DNA of 64,000 nucleotides. Source: Syngnathus acus (taxonomy: Eukaryota > Chordata > Actinopteri > Syngnathiformes > Syngnathidae). Location of the stretch: positions 6,606,967-6,670,966 of the forward strand of contig NC_051091.1 of the NCBI RefSeq assembly GCF_901709675.1. Reading direction: 5' to 3'. Shown one piece after another: positions 45,830-60,999 of the stretch. Numbering within the stretch: position 1 is the stretch's first letter; every line of letters starts with the position of its first letter. Position numbers and translations under genes: made by a program. A model generated the notes under the pieces. That model ran no database searches. It saw only the letters and a list, made by a program, of their open reading frames with translations, and was not told the DNA's origin.

Positions 45830-46750
45830 TTTTGTTTTGACAAAACCTCAAAGGAGAAAAAATCCATTGGCATGATGTAATATCCCGTCACACAAATCAC
45901 GGTGCATCGGATGTTTGTGTTCTGCCCAACATTATTGGCATCCATTATCCTCAGCCATTTCTCAATTGACATTTTTGTCTGTTCTTACATCCTTGCCAAA
46001 AGGATCCTGGGTCAGTCTCGGAGCGTGGTCCGTGGACGGACAAAAACTAAAATGTAGTGGTTTTAAAAGTTATTGTATACATTATACACAGACAAAAAAA
46101 AAAAATCAAGGATGCCAATAATGTTAACCAGAACTTTTTTGTTGTTGTTGTTGTTTCAGATGAAAAAAACCCGCTCGAAATAATTAATTTAACATTTTCA
46201 AGAAACTGGTGACCTGGCAGCGACAAAGCAAGGGAAATAGTTTTAAATTATCCGATCAAACATTATCACACAAATCACAAAGGGGGCTGGAAATATCAAT
46301 TTAAATCATTTAGATTGTTTACGTTACACAAGAAGAAACAAACTTGTATGTTTGACAAATACAGAATTTGTATTTGCCTATGAATGGCATGTAAGGCAGT
46401 ATAGAAGTGGTTCTGAGAGCTGTGGTGTTAGAATTCTTTGTGTTGTAATGCACAGAATGGTAGTCCAACTTACAAGAAAGCTCATTTGGAAAGTTTGGAA
46501 ATGGAAATGCGCTTTGTTTTTTTTTCTTCTTTTTTCCACAGGACCTTCCAGGAATGGTTATGCATATTCACCACCACAATACCATATATATATACTTATA
46601 TTTCCACTTCAAGTCATTTTCTGGTGCTGCCCATGAAAGCCTCCACAGTACTGGCAGGCCTTCTTCAGTGGTTCTAATGACTAGAGGGCATCAAGTGCCA
46701 CACAGTGTTTTGCACACTGAGATTTAAGAGCCTGTGGATTGACGGATGAT
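45830..46750. other. Gap between the convergent netrin-like gene and chchd4
   Basis: No coding potential recognised. It probably contains chchd4 3' UTR on the minus strand. A GTT repeat is at about 46140-46157 and a short TATA run at about 46585-46595. Confidence 0.5.
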
Positions 46751-46751
46751 T

Positions 46752-47725
46752 TTAGCTGGTAGTCTGGCTGTCTGTTGGTGAGCTTAATGGAACAGAGTCA
46801 GTTTGCGACGATAAGGCGGTGCCCTCAGTGGAGTCGGAAGCAGAGTTTGCCTCCGGCTGGTTGGAACTTTCTTTGTCTTCCTCCTGAGGATAGAGCTCAG
46901 GGTACCTCTGCATGCACTCTTGCATGTTACGGAAATGGTCGATGCACTCGGAGCCCTTCACCTCCTCCTTACTGTAGTGGAAGCAAGAGAAGGCCTCCTT
47001 GAACTGAGCGCCGCAAGGTCCGCTGGCCATGCCGCCCAAGCACGGGCAGTTCCAATTGATGGCGCCATCGGGTAGGATGAGACCTACAGACACACAAAAC
47101 CACAGGAACATCTTAGATGTGAAGCTCATTTAAAATCAATGGAGGAGAAGTCACGGTGGGTTGTTTCATGTGTTTCATAAATGTAGGCACATTCAGGATT
47201 CCATGAAACTACCAATAAGTGACTGGATTGTTTATGCAAATAAAGATATGTTTACACAGACAGGAAGTGACCCTGTGGTGTAACAGAAAAACTATAGAGT
47301 TTCTTAAATATAAAATGACGAACCTTGTTCCTCATAAGGATCATGTGGATCTTCTGCAATCAGCTCGGCATTGCTGGGGGCCTCATGGTCCTCCTTGGTC
47401 ACAAAGATAATGCGATCTTTACCTGAAAACAAACAATGAAGTTAATGCTACGACTACTTGTGTCACGACTAAGGATGCAGATAATTGATTTAACAACTGA
47501 ACATAACACAGTAGCAATTTTGTCAAATGAAAGCAGGCGTGTACTGTGAACAACAAAACGATAAATCCACTATAAATCCACGAGACGCTTAAGCGAATCA
47601 GTAAGACATGTCAGGGGGCAGTAGAAAGTTAGCTTAGCATGATAGCACCACGGTGACATTGCACAGACACGCGCTCAAATGAATGAACGCTCAACATCTT
47701 TACCTTCTTGCCTGCAGTACGACAT
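46752..47725 (-). CDS. chchd4: Mitochondrial intermembrane-space oxidoreductase MIA40 (CHCHD4)
   Basis: MIA40 oxidises incoming small cysteine proteins in the mitochondrial intermembrane space and thereby traps them there; it is re-oxidised by ALR/GFER. Exons: 47725-47704, 47422-47324, 47083-46752; they sum to 150 aa (human about 142). It starts [21 protein letters not shown], as in CHCHD4. The redox motif CPC is in [15 protein letters not shown]. The twin CX9C hairpin is [11 protein letters not shown] and [11 protein letters not shown]. After [12 protein letters not shown] the tail is rich in Ser, Thr, Gln and Asp and unlike the mammalian acidic tail. There is no presequence, as expected for the short vertebrate form. 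It is convergent with the netrin-like gene. Confidence 0.96.
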
Positions 47726-47729
47726 GTCG

Positions 47730-49040
47730 GCCACTCTTTGCGTCCGTCCAACCTCGACCGCCGAGGTGAAAGATAGCCAGCCCGAGACAAAAGACTCCAC
47801 AAAGGAGAGGATTTCATCTGACAATCGGGTCTGACTGATAGCCTGCGCCGCTGCCAGAGCTCTCAACTTCTTGACCTAAACTGCTTGGACGGCGGCGCAG
47901 TGTGATGACGTCACGTAGGTTGACCGGGTTGACTTATTGTAATAGGGCTGTTGTTAGAAATAGTACTCCCTGTAACCTTGCTTGGGGAGGGTTAACCTGT
48001 TCAAATTTGCTACACTTGGTGTGCTGCCAGGCCCTGCCGGAGAAAAAAATAAACTTCAGTGTATTTCTCAAGGACTCTTGGACGTGATCACCATTTATTT
48101 TTAGAAAATGCCAAACCGGCAGCCGCCTGTGCCAAAAACCGCTACTGATTTGCCTAATTAATGATTCATGCTATTACAAATTAATTTATTTGTTGATTAC
48201 TAGTCGATTTCTTTGTCCTTTAAAACAAGACGATTGTAAAAAACTGACATGAAACAAAAACTTTCAATGAAAGCAAAGAATTTCCAATTGTTGGAAAAAA
48301 ATATTTTTTAATAACACAATTATGTCCGGTACGTAAGAGTAAAAACCAAAATGAACCCCCCTTTGCATCCATATCAAACCCACCCTCTTACTGACCATTC
48401 GGGCAGTTTTGTGCAGTGATTCAGTCTGGGAATTACAGAGCAAGACAGTGCAGACTATCACTTAACTGTACCAGCCAGTGATATAGGACAAACATACCGT
48501 GTCCTACATATGACCAGAGTGAATATGAACAGTCCACCATAGAGAATATAAACATAAAAGTAAATGTTGGCAACTTGCCTAGATAACAAAAAATACATTT
48601 TGTTCATACTCTTCACATCCCGCTAACAGATCCCCATGAACACTTAGCATGATTGCTAACATGGCTTTCCTTAACACATACAAATGCTTGAAATTTATGT
48701 CGTCGTAGTGTTCTTAGTGGAAAAACGACCGAGGTGAGTCTAAGACAGCACCACACACTCGTGTGTGTTTCGGGATTCTTCACCTGACAAAGCAGTTGGT
48801 GGGCAGGTGAACCCACCGTGGATGGTTGCGGGTGGAAGAAATGGCTAAAGACACTAAAAAGCTCAAAGCAGAGGGAAAACAAAATGATAGCTCTCTTGGC
48901 AATGCCAGAGAGACAAAAGGTGTAAAACCATCCCAGATGCAAAATGAACTGATTCTGCAAATTAACCCCCCCCAAACAAAAAAAATAGGTCAGAACGTAA
49001 AATTGTGACACGGTATGGAGGTGCTGTATATCGTCGACTT
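47730..49040. other. chchd4 upstream region and sec61a1 3' UTR
   Basis: No further gene is supported. The left part must hold the chchd4 promoter (a CpG-containing stretch around 47800-47930). The right part is sec61a1 3' UTR; a minus-strand AATAAA lies near 48186. Confidence 0.5.
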
Positions 49041-49048
49041 GGCATTTT

Positions 49049-52482
<3,434 letters not shown>

Positions 52483-52591
52483 GGTATCCTCGGGTCGACT
52501 CCAGCTAAGTTAGTGCTACCAGTTGTCGTGTTGCCTTGAGTCAGTGTGGCTCCATCCAGCAGCTCGTTGAGAAAAGAGCGAGCAGTAGAGA

Positions 52592-52624
52592 CACGTCACC
52601 ACACCAGCCGCTAAACACACGTCA
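52592..52624 (-). promoter_or_regulatory. Paired TGACGTG (UPRE-like) elements upstream of sec61a1
   Basis: Two TGACGTG motifs in the gene's orientation, at 52624-52618 and 52598-52592, 26 bp apart and 110-142 bp upstream of the ATG. TGACGTG is the core bound by XBP1 and ATF6 in the unfolded-protein response, and SEC61A1 is a known UPR target. A complete CCAAT-N9-CCACG ERSE was not seen. The start site is unknown, so they may be promoter or 5' UTR. Confidence 0.5.
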
Positions 52625-52639
52625 CTTCTCCAGCGGCAC

Positions 52640-55600
52640 ACACTACTCCGTGGATTAAAAATCGATAGAACAAAACAAAACAAATTGACAAAAAACACTT
52701 AAGGCAAGAGATATAATTGATGTATACAGGCGAGCGATTTGTTTTATTTTGCATATTTGAAATTGGGTTTGTGACGTGGATGTCGCCACATCTCTAGAGG
52801 GCGCACTAGTCTAGCATGGGCTGTAAACCCTTCCGCAGTCATGAACACGAGAAGAAGACTTCTGTCGGCTTGCTGTTTTTACATATATTTTTATTTTCGT
52901 GTTTGAGTTCAACATTATTATTGATTTATTTTTTATGGTGACATTTTTGGCCGTCAATACAATTTGGCGCTAAAATTAATTTAACCGAGTCCACAACAGA
53001 CGAGGGTCAATTACGTCATTAAACCACTAGATAGAGCCATTTCCCTGGTCTTAAAAAAAAAAAAAAACTGTGACGTTTGTTTCGTTTGAACCAACAATAA
53101 AATGTCATAGGTCATTGTGACCCACTGCACTTTTAACCATAAAAAGTTACATTCCGACTATGTTCAATTTATATTGAAACATCATACAAGGAGAATATAT
53201 GCATTGGATTGAAAAATGAATAAAATATGCCCCAGGCCCAGAGTCCAGAAATGGAGCGGTGTAGAAAATGCATCGCGGTTGCATGCAGTTAAGAGATGTT
53301 TGCAGTTGTAGGCTACTCAGGCAATGTATTGTACTTGTATTTTGCTGCCACTCTACGTCTGTCATCAAAAAGTCTTTTCAACCAAAACAAAACAACGTCC
53401 ACAGAGCCAGAGGAGGGATGTCCCAGAGCGTGCTCGTGTGCTCCCAAATAAAGAGACATTTGTTCATACCGTTGCGTAATAACCACAGGCCAGGGTTGTT
53501 CGCTGACATGAAGGTGAGGACAAGCACTTTATCACTTGTTCAATACTTGTGCTATTCCCACAACATAGAGCCTCTGTTATTGTGATGGAGTACTTGCTTT
53601 AAAACATTTGAATTTTTAGACTTTTTAGGATCTTTTTCAAAATGTTTTTTTATACAAACTTTATTTCAGATTAAATAACATACATTTGATCAGCCCTATT
53701 AAATAAAATGAACACTAAATATTGTTGGACTATTTGTCTCTGTCCTTTCACTGATGCCAATGTTAAGTTTTGTTCTAAATTTAGTTTTTTTTTGTATGTT
53801 AAAATGACTTGAGCAATAGCATTCCCTTTATTTATATACTGTACATACATTACATAATGCATCATAACTCACTGTATGAAATCTCTGACCAGACTTTGGA
53901 ATGCGCACACCCTGACTGCTGATCTTCACAAACATATGTGTAACTCAACACATGTGCAGCCTGCGGAGTGACGCAAATTTGACCAAGGCTGCGATCTTAA
54001 TATGCAGCGACTCGGCTAATTGGTGCTCTCTCTTTTTATTTTTAGAGGTGACTCAATGCAAAAAGTGCATGTAGTGATGTGGAGACCATATGTGTTCAAA
54101 AGTCATCAGACGACAAGTCTGGCAGTGAAGCTAAACTAAACTATTTGGTCAGTTTACTTAAACCAACGACATGCTAAAAGCATGTACGAACACACAAAAG
54201 GATACCAATTGGTTCATTCATGCAAACATGCACTACATGACAACACGTCAAAAGCAAAGAAAATGTCATTTAATTGTCCTGAAATCATATCAGACCAGAC
54301 TAGAGTCTATTTTCCAGCCAGACCACCATATTAATCCCCAACTAATCCAATTGAAGTCCGGCCGCGGAACAAGAGGAAGAGTACAGCACCCAGCGACCGA
54401 TTTTACATGCCAGAGTCTTTCGTCATTTGACCTTCAGGCTAAAATGGAGCAGAAGGGGCAATCGAGAGCTAATCTGTGCCTCAGATAATTCATTAGAGGA
54501 ATTAGGAGGTCAGTGTAAATGAGCCGGGAGGGAGCAAGCGCGTTAGCGTGCGTGCGGGTACGACGGGAGCCCGAGGCCGTGCACGCAGACGCCTGGCCTA
54601 ACGTCACTGACTGTCTTATATAACGCTCTAATTATGACACTACTCTCGATCTGGCAGGGCAAGGTGTGAGCTTTCGCGAAAAGCAGAGCACACACGGCTA
54701 TCCGGGATGAATTTTAGCATTTCCCCCCGCCTTCCAATTGAAATCCAAAAGGGACGTTTCTCAGCATACAGCGCATGCTTGCACACTAAGTAGTGTGCCA
54801 AACAATGGAACAATTCTCTGATGGCCATGAAGGGACGATCACATGTCGGACCAAGCTGGCCAAGGCAGGATGCTCGTGACCTTCTTGCATGAATGTCCTG
54901 GCCTATCTGTTTAATAAAGCATTCCTCGTTTTACTAGTGCGATGTAGTTTCTTGCTAGTGAATGATGATGATGAATATTAAGCGCACATGTTGGGGTGAA
55001 AGGAGAATATGTTGTCCCAAAAATCTTTTACACTATTGCCTTCCCTATTGTCGCCATGGTGATAAAAATAAATGGGCCAAGGGAAGGTACACACATTTAT
55101 TTACGCACTGTAGATGTGTGATGGCACGACTATTGAGGTTTTGTGTAACATACATTTGCATGGCTACTGACTCTGTCACACGGAGCACATGATGACAGAA
55201 TGGGATCATTTTGATGGGTGAAAACAGCCCATGAGTGACCCTGCCCAAGCTGTTACATAAGGCACCACCACCCCCATCCCAGCTTCCCAGTTTTTCAGTG
55301 GAGAGTCGAATGGAGCTAATCTTCTGCATCTCCCTTCCTCTCGTCTGTCATTCTCACTCCCCCAAAAAATATCCTATGCTTGCCCTGCTATTGGGACTTG
55401 CAGCTCTCAATGTCATGGTGACATTCTGAAAGTGGGTCTTGAAAGTAGCAGTAAAATCACTCTGGAGATTAAAGAGTCTCTCGGCTCGGTTCAAGTCTTC
55501 TGCTGGGGTACCGAGATAGCTTTTGCCCTTTATTGTCAGGTTCCATAAGAAAATAAAGCCACCAACACACAAAAGTACAAAAGTGTGTGTCTCATACTGG

Positions 55601-56890
55601 TCGAGGCGATCTGGACTGGCTGGAAGATGCTCACTGGTGTCGTCATCCTCGGTTCGGCAGAACCTCGTGTGATGGATATGACATCACCAGACACGCTTTT
55701 CTAGAGGGAAAAGGAGGAAAGCACAGTTATAGTATGTTGGAACATACAGTAATTATGAAATACTTCCTAGGCCCAATTTTTTTTCACAAGATCACAAAGA
55801 AAAACAAAACAAATAACAAAAAAAGCCCCAAAAAAAAACAAGATCACAAAGATCTTAAATTTAAGAATTACGCAGTAATGAAAAAAAAAAAGAATTTTTG
55901 ACACGCATTCTTTTCCAAAACTGCAGCGTACAACATGTCCCTATAGAGCCGCAGGTTGCAGAGCACTGAGTTAGGAAAGGCTTAGCGAGCTCAAATGCTT
56001 TGTATGGGATCGAATGGAGGAGACCTCCATGCCTTCTTGTATTATGTTGCAGTCTTGTCATATTTTCCATTTGTGGTGATATGAATGACTCTAAGCTCAT
56101 GCGCTCTCGCTCTCTTACCTCATACATACGCGCAGCTATCAACGCTGCATTCTCGACCCTGACTCATATGAAATGCGATAGCAGCACATTGAGATTTGAA
56201 TATCTTCTGACCGAAAAAGAAAGAACTCACAGGCGTTAGCACAAACGAAAGACTTTAATTCTTACCCAATAGACAAAAAAGAAAGAAAAACCAACATTGA
56301 AGTATCCAATTATGCAACATTTAAGGATGCAAACATGTCATGTAATAATATTAATGAATATCATTATTGTAATTACATGGAATGTAGTTCTCTCCCTTTT
56401 TACACCTGGAGAGTTTGCTTTACTCAATGGGACTGGTCCAATAAATAAGTCTCTCGCTTCTGTCTCTGACAATTTATGTCCCCCCCCCCCGGAGACTTCT
56501 ATTCACATACAAATACAGTAGAACGCGCGGTGTTTTAAGTGCATGTACTGTTTGGGTGTGCAAAGTCTTTATATGCTCTTTGGAACAACGAAACAATACA
56601 AAATACCAATATGTTTTCTAAAACAGCCTTTTTCCTTAGGTCTGTGTAAATTTTCGGTTAATCTGCTAACATTGAACCGAGGCAACCGGATTTTTCTTGG
56701 TTGATGAATTTGCTGTGTATTTTTCCCCCCCTTGTTTTCCCAAAACACCCAAACATGACTTGGGCAACTTTGCTTTTAGCAGATCTGATCCAGAAGATAT
56801 TTTATAGTCAGCACCGATTCAAACAGCACAACAAAATGGCAGGGAGTGATTCTGAACACAGCCTTAGTGTCTGACGATTCTCCCAAAAAG
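52640..56890. other. Intergenic region between sec61a1 and ip6k2
   Basis: No gene supported. Mostly AT-rich single-copy-looking DNA, with a poly-A (53052-53065), C10 at 56481-56490 and ip6k2 3' UTR at the right end. The exception is the denser patch at 54340-54690, listed separately. Confidence 0.5.
54340..54690. promoter_or_regulatory. Possible conserved non-coding (enhancer-like) element
   Basis: A patch of higher complexity and GC within AT-rich intergenic DNA, lacking an open frame. It contains homeodomain-type cores (TAATTCATTA at 54486-54495, GAATTAGG nearby, TAATTA at 54629-54634) and a CpG-rich centre (about 54535-54600). The call rests on appearance only; conservation could not be tested. 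Confidence 0.3.
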
Positions 56891-56900
56891 CGTGGATGGA

Positions 56901-59900
56901 CTAGCTGTGGTTTTCCAGCTCGGAGATGATGGTGATCAGATTCTGAAGGCCAAAGATGTATCCTGTGTCCTGGCCCTCATGGACAACGCTGTCCTCACAG
57001 TAATGTCTGCAGGTGGTGTGGGCAAAGTCTATCATCCGCACGTCCACCGCTGGGTTGTGTGGGCCCGAGGGGGACAGACAGCCGCTGCTGCTGCTACTGC
57101 TGCTGCTGCTGCTGCTGGAACAACTGCTGCTGTCATCACCACAAGCACGGGGGAAATCAAGTGCAGCAGCTATCCCCGCGTCTCCCCCGAGCTCCGTTTC
57201 TGCTTCGGCTTCCACCTCCTCATCCTCCTCGTCCTCTTCGCTCTCGTCATCTTCATCGGAAAGGCCACTCCTGGTGCGTCGGCGTGTGTGCTTGCGGTAC
57301 GGCGAGCCGTCGTAAATGATGAGCAGGGAGCTGGAGTAGAAACGGTAAGACTCGCAGGCCTCCAGAGCGGCCTGCATGTCCCGAAGCCTGCGCAGCACCG
57401 GCGACAGGAGTTCGTGACGTAGGCGGCGGCCGCTGTGAAAGAACTGGACCAGAGCCTCCTTGAAGTCGGACAGGGTGAGCTTACGGCCGTGGTACTTGTT
57501 CATGAACATCAGCTGGCCTGTGTCGGACTGATACACCTTGTGGGGATGGAAAAAAAACATGGCCATGTTACAAATCAACATCTACTCGTTAATTAATCAT
57601 CTCATACAGTCAACATTGTCCAAAAGTCAAACAGGATTGTAGTCCAAGGGCGTGGGAACTTTTACGCTCAAGGGCCACATTTACTTTTTTCAAACAGACA
57701 GATGGTCTGAGCCATTTGCAAATAAGGATGTTTATTTCTTTGGTGCGGCAAGAATGTTCATGGGTCAACATGGCCTAGTTTTTTAAAAATAATTATTCCC
57801 ATCACTATTGGAAAATGCCCTACATGAAATCATGGCTGGCCACTGGTGAGTATATTGTGTGTGCATGTGAAGGTACGTACCTGCATGCCACAGAGTCGAA
57901 CACCTATGGAGGCCGACGTGCTCTGCTGGCACTTGCGGATCTGCATGGCCTTCTTCTCCTCGGAGGCGTCATCTCCGTGCTGCCGCGTGCCCATCTTCAG
58001 GTCCAACACGCATGGCACCGTGTGCTGCCACGTAAGGTTCTCCAACAGGATGAATTCTGGTGTAATGAGTCAAGGGAGTATCTGGAGGGACTGTGATGTG
58101 GATGTCACGCAGACACAAGCTTTGGTGGATATTCAAAGGATTAAAAGATGAGGGACTTGTTTTTGTATCTTTTCAGCCAATTAAAAAAATAAAAATAAAT
58201 CACACACACACACACAACCTAGAATCTAGACCCTCAAGTGGTCCGTGACGGTATTGCAGGTGGTCCACGAAATTGGAATTAGAAAATAACATAAATAATA
58301 ACATTTTTAAAAATAAAATGGATTCATTATTTAGACTTGATTTATTTTCCAGCTAATTTTGTGAATCATTTACCCCTCCAAATTATGTCAAATGTAGCTT
58401 TCCTGAAATAGACGTCTACACAGATGCCAATAAAGAGCCTGTATAGATCTATCCTCCTTTGGTGCAAAATAAAATAATATTCCACCAAAGCAGTGGTTCC
58501 CGAGTTGCATGTTGGTCATAATGGTGGTCCCATGGACTAAACCAGCTGAAAACCCCTGATCTAGATAAAAGCTTCTCGTGGCACCTGTGACTTTCCGTTG
58601 TATCTTGTGTCAGTGACAAGGTCAGATGAAGTCACTAACGGGAGCGCTTCGGTAAGGGGACACCGAGTGACAATGACATTGATAGTTGGATATTGTGCTA
58701 GACAGTCCGCCCGCCCTATAAACCTTCGCCAGGCTATTGTGTGTATGTGTGCTGTAAAAGGCAGGCCGTCACGTGTGAACACGTTTGTGACATTGGATTG
58801 TGGCAGCAAAAGGATACTGTATTGATTGCGGTTCTTGGCATTGTCCTTCATCCTCTGTAGGTGCTGTTGGTGACACTTGAGGCTCCAAGGGTTGTGTTTG
58901 AGCTGCGGGACAGCGTTAGTGTGGTTACGCTCCAGGCGGTAGTACAGCACCTCGGCCTGCTGCAGCCACTCCAGCTCTACGTCTTCCTGCAGCTTGAGAA
59001 CACTGGATGGTGGAGAAAAATAAAAGTCTTCTCAGTGTCATGTTTGATCCAACCCAAAAGGTGACATTTTGATTCATACAGACAACCAAAATGTTTTAAG
59101 TGAGCTTATTCACATGAAATCATTGCATCAGCACCGTAACAGGACACCTTTGCCTTTTCAGCATACATAACAGCAGGCAGCTGGCACAACCAGATGAGCC
59201 GATAAGTGACAGCAACATCGGGTGTGACAGACTAGTCAGCAGGTGTTAATTGCTTTCAACACAACAAACCAGGAGAAGTGACTCACGAGTGTCACAATAC
59301 ACAGAATTCCCCGCATGGCACACTTTTGAAATTGGTTAGTTGCATTTGCAGTATCAAATTGAAAAAAGCAGCTCTGGAGATTTTCACCTCTTCTCTTTAC
59401 GCAAATGGCGGCCTCGTCCCTCTTTGCTCAGGTTTTCGCTCTCGGCGAGCGGAGAGGATGTCGTCACGTTGCCCCATTTGAGCATCTTGCTCTTGGGCTC
59501 GCTGTCGGCCGAGGGGTCCTTGTTTTCCAGGTCGGCCGCCGGGTCGCTGTGGAGGGGGTAGGCGATGAGGCAGAGGTTCCCTTCTTCATCCTCCTCGAAA
59601 CTCACCGACACCACACCTGGTACAAGATGGACATGAGTCACTCTGGGCAATGTTACTTGAATACCAATCACTCCAAAGATCCTTCAAAGAAAATGAAGAA
59701 TAAAGAAGTTCTAAACAATCCCATTCCCTCAATGACACAAAGTAATCGAGTTGAAGGACAGCGGGAGTGGGAAAGGGTGTGAGAATAAAAATAAGATGGA
59801 AAAAATGCTGACAAAGAAGCAATCAATGCTGGCAAAACAAATGGGAAAGATAAGCTGGAGTTTTCCCACCCTTTTGAGGTCACGTAATTTCGTTGTTTCT

Positions 59901-60889
59901 CTGACCACTTTTTTGGAATTGGACGCAAAAAGCAAGTCTGGCTGGTGGAGAAAACAGCGATATGTTTAGGCTTTATATACGATCAGGATTTTGCTAGTGA
60001 TCAGCAAGTTGAAAAATAAAAAAACAACTGATCACCGATCTGATTAAAAGACGGACCAAACTATTGATTTATTGAAACAACTCTCTGGTATTCTTTCACT
60101 TCTATAATGGGGAAAAAAAGGAGGCAGTCATACTGACTCGGAGTCAAGCGAATGCTTATGAGAGCAGCAAGTGATAGACACCTTCTTAGAGCTTCTCAAT
60201 TAAAAATAAATAAATAAAACATTCTGGCATAGTTTCGTAAGGCAAGGCTAACGTGTTCAACCAGTCTTTCAGCACTTTGCAAATGTCACTCATCAGAAGC
60301 CAAATCAGACGTGGTGCGCGTCAGCTAAAATTTTGTTAACATTACAATCTCCAGATGACCTTATGACCCCTCGCCAGCAGTTCGTGGGAAGCATAAAAGC
60401 AAGCAGCTTGTATCTGTTTCATGCATAGGCTGCTTGCCAGGAAACAATCAGACACCCCCTAGCCACCTCTGCTCACCTGATTTACCTGTGCAAATACAAC
60501 TGAACACAAACGGGACACAATATCCTGCTTGCTGTTGCTTGCAGCGCCCCTCTGTGGCAGTATTTATTAAAATCCCATTCGTTTTACAGCATGCCCAACA
60601 TAACACAAACCAAGAAGTCAAATCGGTTACCTCTATATTGGGGAGTGAACCGTCTCATCTCTGCGGGCAGGCTCTTGTAGAACTGATGCTCGCGGGCGAT
60701 GAGGGGCTTGCAGATGGTCTGCTCTCCAAAGCGCAGGACGCATGAATGTCCCCCCACCTGGTGTATGAAAGGCTCAAGTATGACCCCTTTGTTCATGTAG
60801 CACTGCGGGTGCTGCTGCTGCTGCATCTTCTGCTTCTGGATCTCTGCATCCTTGCCTTCTTGGGCCTGAGCCTCGACAGCCGGACTCAT
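56901..60889 (-). CDS. ip6k2: Inositol hexakisphosphate kinase 2
   Basis: Phosphorylates InsP6 to the pyrophosphate 5-InsP7, a signal in energy balance and apoptosis. Coding exons: 60889-60631, 59616-59388, 59002-58818, 58056-57881, 57536-56901; they sum to 494 aa (human IP6K2 about 426). N-terminus: [12 protein letters not shown], a Gln-rich stretch, then [17 protein letters not shown] and [12 protein letters not shown]. The inositol-kinase signature [20 protein letters not shown] is in exon 4. Exon 5 has [27 protein letters not shown] and the metal-binding [13 protein letters not shown], then [23 protein letters not shown] and VVHEGQD favour IP6K2 over IP6K1. Between the catalytic SLLIIYDG and DFAH motifs sits a long acidic insert ([14 protein letters not shown]) followed by a Ser run; this and the N-terminal insert explain the extra length. 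The ATG at 60889 has A at -3. Upstream non-coding exons are likely but were not resolved. Confidence 0.95.
57083..57117. repeat. CTG/CAG trinucleotide tract coding for poly-Ser in ip6k2
   Basis: A nearly pure CTG array on the plus strand (one CTA interruption), read on the minus strand as AGC/AGT serine codons within exon 5. Another short CTGCTGCTG follows at 57124-57132. Likely length-polymorphic. Confidence 0.9.
57641..57740. repeat. Degraded hAT-type MITE end
   Basis: The stretch GGGAACTTTTACGCTCAAGG then GCCACATTTACTTTTTTC resembles the end of abundant fish hAT MITEs. Only one end is recognisable and no target duplication was found. It lies in the ip6k2 intron between exons 4 and 5. Confidence 0.35.
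58231..58558. mobile_element. Probable degenerate DNA-transposon insertion in an ip6k2 intron
   Basis: The left part (GTGGTCCGTGACGGTATTGC) and right part (AGTGGTTCCCGAGTTGC, then GAAAACCCCTG) look like internal and terminal pieces of fish 'GGTCCGTGG' MITEs. The block is flanked by ATCTAGA at 58224-58230 and again at 58559-58565, a possible target duplication. Terminal inverted repeats are weak, so this may be two nested remnants. Confidence 0.45.
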
Positions 60890-60999
60890 CCTCCACGGGC
60901 CCTGGCCACACTTCGACGGGCATTAGCCTCCTCACGCACGCACGCACAATGCGGTGGAGGGCGGCGATGTGCACTGCGGATGTGCACAGAAGAAGCGCA

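Noticed and set aside
57013-57422. Plus-strand Ala- or Leu-rich frames (176 and 100 codons)
   Set aside because: They are shadows of the CTG/CAG and acidic codons of ip6k2 exon 5 on the other strand.
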